From Parasponia andersonii (Eukaryota; Streptophyta; Magnoliopsida; Rosales; Cannabaceae), in NCBI GenBank assembly GCA_002914805.1, contig JXTB01000046.1, forward strand, positions 292,149 through 356,148: 64,000 nt of DNA. The letters are read 5' to 3'. Below the pieces are notes generated by a model, which saw only the letters and a program-made list of their open reading frames with translations, did not search any database and had not been told where the DNA came from. The position numbers and the translations under genes were made by a program. The first letter of the stretch is position 1; every line of letters begins with the position of its first letter. Below, one piece after another: positions 11,900-23,450 of this stretch.

Positions 11900-13121
11900 G
11901 ATTTACCATAACATTATTTAGAATATCATTATATAATGTCACATACTCAAATTAGAAAAAAAAATCGGATAAATATACAATAATCAGTGAAATTTCACAT
12001 CAATTTGATATTACCAAGCACAAGGTCATAATTTAGTGTGCTATAGTACTTGGTACAAAATTATTACATACTAAAACATACTATATATACTTAGACTAAA
12101 TTGGCTGATTTTCCCTTAATTAGTTATATTTCACAATAATTCAATACCAATAAACATAATTTCACAATTTCGTGGATCACATACTCAATAGAACAATATT
12201 ATATGCTTTCATTTTATTCAAAAGAAATATTATATAATTTCTTTTGCTCAATTAAAACAATTTTTCATCAGTTTTTATTAATTGGTGAAATTTCACACTA
12301 ATTTATTAGTAGTAAGCATCGTATCACAATTTAGTAGGGATTGATACTTAGTAGAATATAAATTCGTAATCTCAAATACTCAACTAATATTAAAAATAGA
12401 TTAGTTTGCATTTATTAGCAAAAATTTTGTATTTATTTAATACCACTTCTAATATCACCATTTTTTATATTAAAGTACTTAGAAGAACACCGTTTCTTAA
12501 TGTCCGGAACTAACTTGCTAAACTTAAACTAAATGTGGATCAATTTTTTTAGTGAAATTTCATATTATTTTTGGACCACCTATTAGTGCAAATTTATTCA
12601 ATTTTAGTCTTAATTAGTTGAGCATGCGAGAGTATGTAGTTGTGAATTAAGTTGATTAATTACTAAAATTTCACATTTGCCTTCAGATTTTGCTATTTAC
12701 ACTGACGACAAACATATGTGCTCATTCACCTCGGGTATTAGTGGTCATTAAATTAAAAAAAAAAAAAACCAATGGAACCATTCTTCTTCTCTTCAGCCAT
12801 GAACCCCAATAATTGGGGGAAACTTAAACCTGGGTTATAAAATCAACTAAAATATTCAAAAATTTCGTTCCTTAACTTTGATTCAATAGAAGACCTAAAA
12901 GCAATGTGGCAATGTTGTTTCGAAAAGCTTATATTTTCTTTTCCGTTCTTTTTTCCCGTTGAAATACATTCTTTCTTTAAAAATCACTATCATATTCTTG
13001 CTATATAGTTACAAAATATTTTCTTTCAACGTATGTTGTATTTCTTTTCTTTTTAATAAGAAACATGTTTTTCTTTATGTATGTTAAAATTCATATTTAT
13101 AAATGCCAAACATAATAATCA
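11900..13121. other. AT-rich spacer with diverged ~300-bp repeats
   Basis: Two stretches about 297 bp apart (about 11940-12075 and 12240-12375) resemble each other through GTGAAATTTCACA, CAATTTAGT and GATACTTAGTA-like blocks. A third weaker GTGAAATTTCA occurs near 12554. No coding capacity is apparent. Confidence 0.45.
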
Positions 13122-13958
13122 TGTTTGTGGGACCCGTTCCCAAATCATACACCACGTGGACGATTAAGTGGCAGAACAGGTCACAAACAGGGCACACCGT
13201 TCCACATGTGTCCAGAGTGACTAGTTAAAGGCCACGCGAGTCGCACGTGGTACCACATAGGCCATTGGGCTGTCCGAGGTTAGGGCCGAGCTCATCCCAG
13301 ACCCTGGATGGACTCGGCCCAGTCCGATTCTTATCTCGACAGCTGGGGGTCGGAAGCCCTAAGGGTCTTCTACCAGAGTACAATTGAAAGCAACTCACAG
13401 CTCCAGACCCAGACATGGCATTTAATGTGATCTTGAGTAGGTGTGCACAAGGGGCAAACCGTCCTAATAAAACGGCGATTTTTTCAAATCTCGCCCCTGA
13501 CAGACTCGAGCTATAGGAGACGGCGGAAACTGGGCTACAGCGGTACAGGGGGATCACGGTAATCTCGGCCCGTGACCTCTGGAGTAAGTCTTGACGAAAA
13601 AGGTACTCGATCCTGAGATTGAGAACCAGGAGGTTCACAATTTCATGACTATATATATGAGCCATGCGTCCCCAAAAGAGAGACATGTACGCATACAAAA
13701 AGAAACATTTAAAAGTTTACGAGCAAGAGAAAAAGATATACTCATACAGACACAGAGAAAAATAAAATCTTTGCTACCCTGAATTAAAGATAAACAACTG
13801 ACTTAAGCATCGGAGAGCCTTTGCAGGTGGCTTCCCCTGCCTCTCTGATCTTGCCTGAAGTCAAAAGCTCTTTGGGATAGCAAGGACACGTGGACAGTTG
13901 GAGGATACGACACGGCAGTTCAGAGACACGTGGATAGCTGGTGAAAACTGCTCTAATA
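13122..13958 (+). mobile_element. 5' LTR of the Tat-lineage Ty3 element
   Basis: It begins near TGTTTGTGGGACCC and ends just before a TGGCGC-type primer-binding site at 13962. GC content rises sharply against the AT-rich DNA to the left. A TATATATATGAG stretch near 13650 could be the promoter. The exact start (13122 or 13126) is uncertain, and no matching 3' LTR was found in the window. Confidence 0.65.
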
Positions 13959-13961
13959 GCT

Positions 13962-13977
13962 TGGCGCTGTCTGTGGG
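13962..13977 (+). other. Primer-binding site of the Tat element
   Basis: TGGCGCTGTCTGTGGG follows the 5' LTR directly. It closely resembles the TGGCGCCGTCTGTGGG site common in plant Tat-type Ty3 elements, with one C-to-T change. It is where a tRNA 3' end primes minus-strand DNA synthesis. Confidence 0.75.
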
Positions 13978-14064
13978 AAACCATTTTTTCTTTGAGTGCG
14001 AAAGGAAGAGTCGGAGTCTCACGACTGTACTCTCTCCGAACAAGAAGCCATATAGCATTGGAAG

Positions 14065-15622
14065 ATGGCACCTTCAAGAATGATAACTAGAAGCACACGT
14101 CCCAACACTGGCGGGAATCCACCCGACGCCGAAGGAAGCTCCCGGGGAGCACAATCTGGACTGGAGCAAAAGTTGGACCAGATGCTCGCCGCACTGGCAG
14201 AAGCAAGCCAGAAAGCAGAGATCGCCCATGAGGCCGTCATAGGTTTAAAAGATGAAGTCGTGGAGGTGCGCAAGGATAACGCCCGCCTCGAGGGGCTACT
14301 GGCAAGCGAAGCCAGGAGTGAGCGTAGGGAAGATTTCGACGCAGAAGTCCAACAAGAGACTGAGGGCCAACCACCAAGGGAAATGCCTACCCCATCCTGA
14401 TCACGGATGCAGGGAAAGCAATAAAGTCAAACAAGGACGTTCTGAGCTAGAGCGACGGTAGCAAGAAGACACTAAGAAAGCCTTGAAGGTGTGTTTCCCA
14501 ACTGGAAGCAAGAAATGATGGCAGAGCTGAGTAAGAGACTTGGGGCCCATCACAGCCAGACCCCCGATGACCTGGCTGAGCAAATTGTGCGAGGGATCGG
14601 CCGAACAGCCTTCGCTGATTGGATCCAGATGGAACCCAAGCCGAGAGACTTCACTACTCCAACTTTCAGGCTGTTCGAGGGGAAAACTGACCCCCTCGAT
14701 CACATATATCATTTTCAGCAGAAGATGGCCTTGGAAACCAGGGATGAAGCAGTAACCTGTAAGATCTTCTCCACAACCTTGGCGGGACCGGCCCTATTAT
14801 GATTCAGACAGCTCCCAGAGAAATCCATAAATGGGTTCGAAGATTTTTGCAAACTTTTCTTAAAGCAGTATATGGGTACACGGAGGTAGCAGAAAACTAT
14901 GCGAGACCTTGACCGGCTGGAACAAATTGTAAACGAATCTCCGAAAGAATACCTGACGCATTTTCTGGAGGTGATATCCCTAGTGCACAACGCCGATTCA
15001 GTCCAAGCCGCGAGCTCGTTCGTTAGGGGCCTGCAGCCAGGATCGATGTTATCGGACCACCTGCCCTTGAACCTTCTGTACGATATGGCAGACGTCCAGG
15101 CCAAGTCGGAAGGGGTATTCAAGGTGTTGGAAAGCTGCCAGAAAACACCCAAGGCATCCGCCGCGACAACAACAGCGCTGGCACAAGCCCCAGTCCTGCA
15201 AGGGGTAAAGAGGCCCGCTCCAGACCGAGGGCAGATTTCAAAACAGGAAGCCCCCACCCAAGGTGGTCAAGAAGGCGGCAAGAGGAGGAAAGTGTCCCTT
15301 GACCTACTGCCGAAGTACGAGCTCAACACACCGATCGATATGATCTACCTATAAAACAAGGATAGGGGAATTTTCAAAGACCCGCCCAAATCTGGCGTTC
15401 CTGAGCACATGAAAAATAGGAGTAGGTACTGCTAGTTTCACAAAGATCATGGACATGACACCATCAACTGCCGCAACCTCTACGCGCAGGTCATGGGGGT
15501 GATTCATGCCTGCAAATTGAAGCAATACGTAAAGACTGGCGGAACCCAACCGCAGGAAGACGCCACTAGGCCCAAAAAGGCAAGCAGACCTAGACCTCCA
15601 GGTCAAGAGACCAGGCCCTGAG
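14065..15622 (+). pseudogene. gag: Tat-lineage gag, decayed
   Basis: The N-terminal part (14065-14400) has MITRSTRPN then a coiled-coil-like stretch rich in A, E and K. The conserved gag core (14491-15354, one frame) contains FRLFEGKTDPLDHIYHF and a later SPKEYLTHFLEV block. The nucleocapsid-like motif FHKDHGHDTINC lies at about 15436-15477. Gag packages element RNA into virus-like particles in the cytoplasm. In-frame stops occur at 14398, at 14802 (in place of a conserved Trp after GPALL), at 14887 and in the motif at 15453, where a Trp is again likely replaced. Frame changes separate the first part from the core. It cannot produce a full protein. Confidence 0.75.
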
Positions 15623-15699
15623 GATAGTGTTGACCATCGTGAGTAGAACCGAGCAGACCCAGGGTTAGGAAGAGAACGAAAAGTGCCTAAGAAAAACCG

Positions 15700-16165
15700 A
15701 GGAGAGGGTGAAGCACCTGAGAGGGATGAGACATTCCGTTAACCATTTGAAGCTGGCTGAAAGCTACACCTCCACTGCCCCCATCGCCTTCACCCAGCAA
15801 GATTTGACCACAGTGCACCTGCCACACGATGACCCCTTGGTGATTAAGTTACAGATCGACTCCGCGTTGGTCGGAAGGGTCCTGATTGACGGTGGAAGCA
15901 GCGTCGATATCTTGTTCCTTAGCACGTTCGAGAACATGGGCATGAATCGGAATGTGCTCAGGCCGACCTGTCAGCTGTTGTTCGCTTTCGATAGTACCAA
16001 GGTCAGCCCCTTGGGTATTGTGACCTTGAAGCTCTACGCAGCGGAGAGATGCTTGGACGTGGACTTCGTCGTTATCGACTGCCCATCCTCCTTCAACATC
16101 ATCATGGGTGGAGGATGGATCCACGTCATGCATGGAGTCACCTCCACCTCCATCAGGTCTTAAGA
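15700..16165 (+). pseudogene. Tat-lineage aspartic protease domain
   Basis: The frame from 15708 to 16163 carries VLIDGGSSVDILF near residue 60, the retroviral-type aspartic protease active-site region (a DxGSS variant common in Tat elements), then a hydrophobic flap-like stretch and FNIIMG. The domain cleaves the gag-pol polyprotein. It is in a different frame from the gag core and ends at a stop before the RT, so the polyprotein is broken. Confidence 0.7.
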
Positions 16166-16559
16166 TATCAATCAAAGGATGGTACCTATACGATAGACAT
16201 CCAAGGAGACCAGGCCACCATGAGGAAATGTTTTTCAACAGCTCTGAAGGGACCCGATACGAGTACGAATGCCCCGACGGGGGACGAATAGCAATCAAAG
16301 GACCACTTGCCAGCATAAATAAAATGGATCAAGGAGGAGTCTGACGGGCCAGAGTCTACAATTGAAGAGCTAGTGGCAGTCCCTTTGAAAGAGGCGGAGC
16401 CGACGAAGGTAATATTAGTCAGGGCCCTGTTGCTCGAAGAGGAAAAGAACGAGCTGTTGGGATTCCTGAGGCTAAACTAAGATGTCTTCGCTTAGTCCCA
16501 CGATGACATACCCGGGATTTACCCCGCACATGCTTGTCACCAGTTGAACATAGATCCAA

Positions 16560-17260
16560 ATTCCCCTTCGATCAGGCAGAGACCCTGAAGGTTCGCACCA
16601 GGAAAAAACAGGGCGATCAACAAGGAGGTAGAGATGCTATTGGAGAATGGCCTAATCATGGAATGCGTATACCCATCCTGGATCTCTAACTCGGTGGTAG
16701 TGAAGAAGAAGAACGGCGACGACCGAACTTGTATAGACTTCACCAACTTGAACAAGGCTTGCCCGAAGGATAGCTTCCCCCTGCCAAAGATTGACCAGAT
16801 GGTAGACGCAACGGCGAGATTCGACAGAATGAGTTTTTTGGATGCCTACTCGGGGTACAACCAGATCCCCCTGTATGAGGAAGACAAGATCCACGCAGCA
16901 TTTATCACGGAGTGAGACCTGTACTATTACAGACGCATGCCATTTGGTTTGAAGAATACAGGGGCGACCAACCAGAGGCTCATGAACAAAATATTCGCCA
17001 GACAGCTAGGAAAAACTATGGAAGTCTATATCGATGATATGGTCGTAAAGAGCAGAGAAGCTTCGGGTCATCTGGGACATTTGGACGAGTATTTCCGGAT
17101 TTTGAGACAATATCGGATGCATCTGAACCCCAAGAAATGTGCGTTCGGGATGTCTTCTGGCCAGTTCCTTGGGCACATCGTAAGCAGAAAGGGTATCGAG
17201 GCCAATCCTACCCAGTTGTCCTCTATCGCAGACGTGCAGAGACCTCGACTATTCTGGAAG
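16560..17260 (+). pseudogene. Tat-lineage reverse transcriptase, decayed
   Basis: RT fingers and palm in one frame: SWISNSVVVKKKNG, CIDFTNLNKACPKD, FLDAYSGYNQIPL, RRMPFGLKN and the catalytic VYIDDMVVKS at about 17025-17054, then FLGHIVSRKGIEANP. A TGA at 16913 interrupts the frame between the palm strands. A frameshift near 17230-17290 throws the thumb/RNase H connection out of frame. The enzyme copies element RNA into DNA. Confidence 0.8.
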
Positions 17261-17280
17261 TCCAGTGCCGAGTTGGGATG

Positions 17281-17820
17281 ATAGCTACCCTCGGCCGGTT
17301 CGTCTCCAAGATGTCTGACTGATGCAAGCCTTTCTTCCAGTGCATAAAGAGAAGCTCCACTGTTGCTTCAGGGGAGGAACAGGATAAGGCACTGACAGAC
17401 CTCAAGCTGTACCTAAGTCACCCACCCATCCTGGCTTTCCCGGCAGAGGGAGAGCGCCTGTACGCTTATTTAGCAGTGTCCGAAGTAGCGATCAGCGCCA
17501 TACTATTTGTCGAGAAAGACAACAAGCAGAAGCCAGTGTTTTATACAAGCCGCATGCTCCTTGATGCCGAGACGCGGTATAGTATGGCGGAGAAACTGGT
17601 CCTCGCTCTGGTCAACACTAAGAAGAGACTCAGGCAGTACTTTGAAGCACACTCTATTACCGTGTACATAGATTTCCTCATCCGGCAGATCTTGGCCAAA
17701 CCAGACCTATTAGGACGACTAACCAAGTGGGCCATCGAGCTGGGGATATACGACATCGAGTATCGGCCCCGAGTAGCGAAGAAAGGGTAGGTCATAGCAG
17801 ATTTCCTGGTAGAAATCAAA
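17281..17820 (+). pseudogene. Tat-lineage RNase H (first copy)
   Basis: In the frame of 17476-17790: KQKPVFYTSRMLLDAETRY, MAEKLVLALV and VYIDFLIRQILAKPDL are typical Ty3 RNase H/RT-RNH connection blocks. The upstream part (CIKRSSTV region near 17341-17360) has a stop and a frame change. A stop at 17788 (KKG*VIADFLVEI) separates this from the second RNase H. Confidence 0.7.
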
Positions 17821-17877
17821 TCCCTCGGCGAGCTGCACGATCTGCTTCAAATTTCTTACCCCTGCCACCCTTCAGCT

Positions 17878-18270
17878 TGGACCCTCTACACTGACAGATC
17901 CACGAATGCCTTTGGGTCAGGTATCGGGATAGTCCTGCAGACCCTAACAAGACTCAGAGTAAAGAAAACCTTGAGGCTCAGTTTCCAGGCAACGAATAAC
18001 GAGGCAGAGTATGAGGCCCTGCTGCAAGGCCTTGAATTGGCTCTGCATTTCGGAGTAGAGAGCATCGCAGTAATGACCGACTCACAGTTGGTTGTGGATC
18101 AGGTCAAGGGAGACTTCGAAGTAAAAGAGCCGAGATTACACATGTACTTCTCCAAAGTAATGGGGGCGAAAGCACGCCTTCATATCGAACAGATTCCCAG
18201 AGAGATGAACCAAAAGGCCGATGAGCTAGCTAAGAGCGCGTCGATAAGAGGAACGAGACACGTAGAGATT
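17878..18270 (+). pseudogene. Archaeal-type second RNase H of the Tat element
   Basis: WTLYTDRSTNAFGSGIGIV, then TNNEAEYEALLQGLELAL, then a DSQLVVDQVKG block and EMNQKADELAKSAS. The acidic residues D, E, D and a final D are in the order of the RNase H catalytic set. A second RNase H of archaeal type downstream of the normal one is an established property of the Tat lineage. This is the best preserved pol domain here, open from 17971 to 18597 into the integrase zinc-binding region. Confidence 0.78.
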
Positions 18271-18299
18271 CTCCTAGAGGATAGGAATATAAAAGACCC

Positions 18300-19574
18300 C
18301 TTGGAGACCCCCGCATGTCATGTATTTGCAGCCGGCTCCGTAGATGAGGGATGGATGAAACCCATCACCCAGTATTTGGCATTGGGGAACCTGCCCCTAG
18401 ATCCCCAAGAAGTGAGGTTGATCAGGCTAAAGGCTACCAGATACTTGATGGTGGGGGAACAACTATATAGGAGATCGACAATGGGGCTGATGCTGCAGTG
18501 TGTAGGTCCCGACGAAGCGCAAAAACTGATGGAAGAAATCCACGAGAGAGTATGCGGCAACCACTCTGGTGGACGTAGCCTCACCACAAGGCTCTGACGG
18601 CCGGATACTTTTGGCCATACATGATGACAGAGGCGGCCCAGTTCGTCAAAAAATGTGATAAGTGCCAGAGGTTCGCTCCCATGAAACGCCAACCCACAAA
18701 GGATCTCCATTCGAATATAACACCCTGGCCATTCACCAAGTGGGGTTTGGACATCGTTGGAAAGCTCCCCAGAAGTCCAAGGGGAAGAAGGTACGCCCTG
18801 CTGGCCATAGATTATTTCATCAAATGGGTAGAAGCCGAAGCCTACGCGACTGTAAAAAAAGCAGACAATTAACTTCATTTGGAAAAATATAATCTGTCGA
18901 TACGGGATTCCGAAAGAGATACACGCCGATCATGGCACACAGTTCAAAAATGCTAAGCTCAAGGAGTTGTGCGAGCTGTATGATATAAGGCTCAGTTTCT
19001 CTTCTGTGAACTACCCTCAGGGGAACGGCCAAGCAGAGGCAACGAACAAAGCCATATTCATCAATATCAAAAAAAACTTGCAGGAGGCTAAAGGTAGGTG
19101 GTTAGAAGAGCTACCGGCCGTTGTTGGGCCCATCAAACCACAGAGCGGAGGTCGACTGGAAGAATGCCATTCGCCATGGTCTACGGATCAGATGCTGTGA
19201 TCCCGATCGAGGTTGGCCTCCCGACCCTTCTCTCCGAAGTGGTAAGAGATGCCCCCTTAAATGAGCGGCAGCTAAGCCACAATACAGACCGCCTGGAAGA
19301 AACAAGAAACATGGCTCTGGTCCACCTGGCTTCATACCACCAGTAGGCTAGGTCCTACTATGCAAAGAAGGTTAGTGCTCGACGATTCAACGTCGGGGAT
19401 TGGATCTTGAAAGTCAGAATAAGGAATTCCTCAAAACTGGACTCCAATTGGATTGGACCCTATGAGGTGATCAAAGCACTTGACAATGGTGCATATGTCC
19501 TGAAAGAACTCAAGACCGGAAAAGACTTGCCGAACACGTGGAACGCTCAGCACTTGAAAAAGTATCACGTGTGA
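18300..19574 (+). pseudogene. Tat-lineage integrase, decayed
   Basis: The zinc-binding H-H-C-C region spans HERVCGNHSGG near 18541-18570 and CDKCQRFAP near 18655-18681, split by a frameshift at about 18590. The core has WGLDIVGKLP, DYFIKWVEAEAY, HADHGTQF and GQAEATNK, so the three catalytic acids D, D and E are visible, but a stop at 18869 and frame changes near 18890 and 19180 break it. The C-terminal block GPYEVIKAL...TWNAQHLKKYHV ends at the TGA 19572-19574. Integrase inserts the cDNA into chromosomes. The element cannot encode a complete enzyme. Confidence 0.78.
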
Positions 19575-20062
19575 GACACGTGCATGTGATGTAAGACCCA
19601 CGTGAATGCTTATATTATTGAAAAGCTTAAATCCAAAACAGGTTAAGTTCCCTTTATGCCGCATAGATTTATCTTTTGGATTGCTATGGAAAAGGGGTCT
19701 GCCCACAGTGGCAGACCCCACGCATTATTCCCGTGTGAGACACATGCGTATGATGTAAGACGCACGTGAATGCTTATATTATTGAAAAGCTTAAATCCAA
19801 AACAGGTTAAGTTCCCTTTTTGCTGCATGGATTTATCTTTTGGACTGCTATGGAAAAAGGGTCTGCCCACAGTGGCAGACCCCACACACTATTCACGTGT
19901 GAGACACATGCATATGATGTAAGACCCACGTGAATGCTTATATTATTGAAGAGATTAAATCCAAAACAGGTCAAGTTCCCTTTTTGCCGCATGGATTTAT
20001 CTTTTGGATTGCTATGGAAAAGGGGTCTGCCCACAGTGGCAGACCCCACGCACTATTCACGC
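19571..20062 (+). repeat. Tandem array of three 164-bp units with a perfect hairpin
   Basis: Units are 19571-19734, 19735-19898 and 19899-20062, exactly 164 bp each and very similar. The array begins at the pol stop codon. Each unit contains GTGAGACAC, an AT-rich centre and a GC-rich inverted repeat GGGGTCTGCC-CACAGT-GGCAGACCCC (first copy 19694-19719; the second unit lacks the first G). The array lies in the element's 3' untranslated region, where Tat elements often amplify short repeats. Confidence 0.92.
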
Positions 20063-20074
20063 AATCAAGGATTG

Positions 20075-20620
20075 TACTATGGGGATCACGTCGCTTGCCG
20101 ACGACCCAAGAAAACGTATGAAGAGGAAAGAGCTGCCCAACCAAAAACTTACTAGCAGACCTCAAGAACGATCGTACTATAGGGATCATGTCGCTTGCCG
20201 ATGACCCAAGAAAATGTACGAATAGCAAAAGAGCTGCGCAACCAAAAACTTGCCAGTAGACCTCAAGAACGATCGTACTATGGGGATCACGTCGCTTGTT
20301 GACGACCCTAGAAAACGTACGAAGAGGAAAGAGCTGCGCAACTAAAAACTTGCCACCAGACATTAAGAACGATCGTACTATAGGGATCATGTCGCTTGCC
20401 GATGACCCAAGAAAACGTACGAAGAGGAAAGAGCTGCGCAACCAAAAACTTGCCAGCAAACCTCAAGAACGATCGTACTATGGGGATCATGTCACTTGTC
20501 GACGACCCAAGAAAACATATGAAGGGGAAAGAGCTGCGCAACGAAAAACTTGCTAGCAGACCTCAAGAACAATTATACTATGGGGATCACGTTGCTTGCC
20601 GACGACCCAAGAAAACATAC
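20075..20620 (+). repeat. Tandem array of ~100-bp units
   Basis: TACTAT starts recur at 20075, 20175, 20276, 20376, 20476 and 20576, so there are five full units of 100-101 bp and a sixth of about 45 bp. Each contains GGGATCAYGTCRCTTG, GACGACCCAAGAAAAC and CAAGAACGATCG. The sixth unit stops abruptly at 20620, where the Athila-like LTR begins. Like the 164-bp array it sits between pol and the lost 3' LTR. Confidence 0.92.
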
Positions 20621-22278
20621 TGATTGATTCAAATAAATGAAGTCTTTTCCCAAGTGCAGGAGTGTCAAAGTAATAAATTACTCGGTAAGACCGAGGTCGA
20701 TCTACAGGAAGGTTAGTGAATAATACAAGACCATAACACATATATTATAGGAATAAAGATGATGGAAGAAATTATGTTATAGGATGATTATGACAATATG
20801 AAAAAAAGTGACAAAAATATAACGATATAAAGTTACAAAATTAAACAGTTGCTAAGATTAGGGGATCCACTCTTGGGTACATCAAATAAGTATAACCTAA
20901 GATATTTTATCACTCGATTGAAATCCACACACAACGGAGGTTCCAATCGGAAGATTAATCATTAAAGGTTCATTATTAGTTATTTATGTGATTAGATTAG
21001 TTTTCTTAATTACCTTCTTTGATAACGCCAACACTTGCAAATGTGGTCAAGCATTCATGGTGCCACCTTATGTCTACAACAAATCAAAATTCCTTCCTAG
21101 CACAACCGGTACAAAAGGAATTAAGTATTTGTTGTGCCAAAGGTTGACTACAATGAATCAAAACCCACCACTTAACAAGGAGGGTATTAAGATTGATTAA
21201 GAAAATTAAATAGCACATATATAACAATGATTAAAGGATATAAACAATGAAGTCTACCTAGAATTTAGATTATACCTATCTTTCCCCCAAGAGATTCACC
21301 CTTTCACCTTAGCAACATGCAAGATTAAGTAAACATGATGAAGAAAAATAACAAGTATGAAAACAATATGAACATAACTATAAACATAAAACTCTTACTA
21401 CTTTGAAGGCAAAGCAAGATTAAAATATCATGAATAACAAGAGGACAATAAAAGAGAGTGATCTAGTTTACAAAACTAAGATGCCCCCTAAGCCTAGCTT
21501 AAGCATCTATTTATAGGAAAATTTAGAGATACAAAGTCAAATTTGTAAACTAAGGATAAGAGCAAGTTGGCAACTTGTTTTGGCGGATTCAGTCTCTCTC
21601 AAAAATGTATCTGAAACTTCATGAATTTGGACGAGAAATGTCTTGATCAAAGAAGAAAACTTGAAACCTTATCTCTTAGAAGTCTTATTCCATCAAAATT
21701 GCATCCATTGGAGATGTATTTCTTGACTTATAGCAAAATGGGTGAAGTTAGGTTTCTGCTGAGTCAAAATCGGTTGCTGATCTTATTATGTGGAAAAATC
21801 CGATATTTTTACCCAGATTTCGGCTTCTTTTGAATTTTCTCAAAGAACAAATCATCTGGAAATTTTGTCTACGTGTCCTTAGCATCAAGAATCACTCCAT
21901 TAGAGATTGTAATGAGGTCAGAATGGGCCAAACAATAAAGAGTGTCGGGCTGAACGTGAGTGTAGTCCAATTTATAATTTTGTCCATTTGAGACCCATTT
22001 AAAAATAATCTGGGCAGATCTTGTGAATTGGAATTAGTGAATAATTGAGTCTAGAATCCATGAGTTCAAGAATTGGATCAAAATCCCATGTAGTTTAGAA
22101 TCTGTACCTATTTTACGAAACTTGCGCAGAAACAAATATTTAGCACAAATTAGAGGTAATTCTTGCTTTTATGCCTATGTCTACAAAAGTGCTTTAAATT
22201 AGGGAATTTAATGAAACTCTAAGTGTATAATGATGATCTAATCCTATAATAAATGTACATAATTAGACGTTCATCACA
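20621..22278 (-). mobile_element. Athila-like Ty3 LTR (minus strand)
   Basis: On the minus strand it runs from TGTGATGAACGTC to GAATCAATCA. Just upstream (minus) is a G-rich tract (AGTTAGGGGG), fitting a polypurine tract before a 3' LTR. A TATA box (CTATAAATAG) lies at about 21508-21517 on the minus strand. Near the 3' end is the block GATCGACCTCGGTCTTACCG followed by GCACTTGGGAAAA, which I recognise as typical of Athila-type LTR ends. Its left end cuts the 100-bp repeat array. Family assignment is by memory of motifs. Confidence 0.55.
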
Positions 22279-23450
22279 CCCCCTAACTAGCATATTACTA
22301 GTCCCTAGTAATTAAAGCGTTATCACTTAACAAAATTTTCTTCCAAAGTAATCATCACTTTTTCTCTCTTTGATTTATCCAAATAAAAAAACTCTTAAAT
22401 TTTAATAAATCAAATATTCTTAAGTTAAAATATTAGTAAACCTTCCTTTTTGTGATCATAAAATAACACATAATCACGGGGCTTAATTGAAAAATATAAT
22501 ATAAGTTCTAATATTTCACCGAGGGTAGCTTCTTTGAGTATGGGGCAAATTTTTTTTTTTGTTTTTTTTAAACACAATATTATAAAAAATACATCCTTAA
22601 CCCATGTAGCGAGCTTTAGGCTAATGACTCCCAGACCAGTTGATCTCAAGGCATTAGGTGTTGAGACATCCCTACGAGCTTAATAACTCAGGTTACAGAT
22701 GCATTTATGAAACAAGACAACCATAGATAGTGCAATGTCTAGTTTCCTTAAGCTTTCTCCTTTACTCTTGTAACGAGTTTTAGGCCAATAACTCCCAAGC
22801 CAGTTAGCCTTAGGGTATTAGGTGTTAAGAGTCCCATTCGGGCTTAGTTGCTCGAGTCAAGGAGGCTACAAAACTAAACTTTTCTACGGTTTTTTTTCTT
22901 TTTATTATTATTATTATCATTATTATTTTTTTTTATCCCTACCCTTAGTTGCTTCTTTTTGATAAAATATAAGAACTTGAGTATCATAGTAGTACAATTT
23001 GCAACCCACAATTAGATGTCAAAGTGTGCTTATGTGTGTGCGGAGGATGGTTTATGAATATTTGCTAAATAAGTATATGAACATAATCTAGGAGTTTGTA
23101 AATTTGAATAATTCAAGAAGAAATACATGATGAAACAATATTGGGAAATTTAAAAATCAAGACAAAATGTTATATATCCACTATGATGCGTCTCACGAGT
23201 AAACTTACTCCTTACTCTGCCATCAATGACGTAGTTGCTATGTCCAATGGTTTTAATAACAGCAAAAAGATTTTTTTTCTTTTTTTTTTTTTTTGGTGTT
23301 ATCTATCCTTTCCCCCCAACTAGAATCAAACATTGTCCCAAATGTCTTAAGGTAAATGAGAAAAGTACAGAAAACATTACCTGTGATGTGAACTACTGAA
23401 AAACCTGACAGATACATTAAGAAAATAAAATGCTATGAGAAAAACCTAGT
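22279..23450 (-). mobile_element. Internal remnant of the Athila-like element
   Basis: Non-coding DNA upstream (minus sense) of the LTR at 20621-22278. It contains two diverged copies of a ~95-bp block (22604-22700 and 22766-22862) sharing GAGCTTTAGGCTAATGACTC-like, CAAGGCATTAGGTGTTGAGA-like and CGGGCTTAG-like parts. The right boundary near 23450, where GC-rich sequence returns, is approximate, and no second LTR is present, so the element is truncated. Confidence 0.45.

Noticed and set aside
13225..13698. 157-codon minus-strand frame
   Set aside because: It lies wholly within the 5' LTR of the Tat element, with no domain; GC-rich LTRs give chance long frames.
20075..20620. Regular ~100-bp repeats resembling a CRISPR array
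   Set aside because: Whole units are repeated without unique spacers, in a plant retrotransposon 3' region; this is a tandem array.
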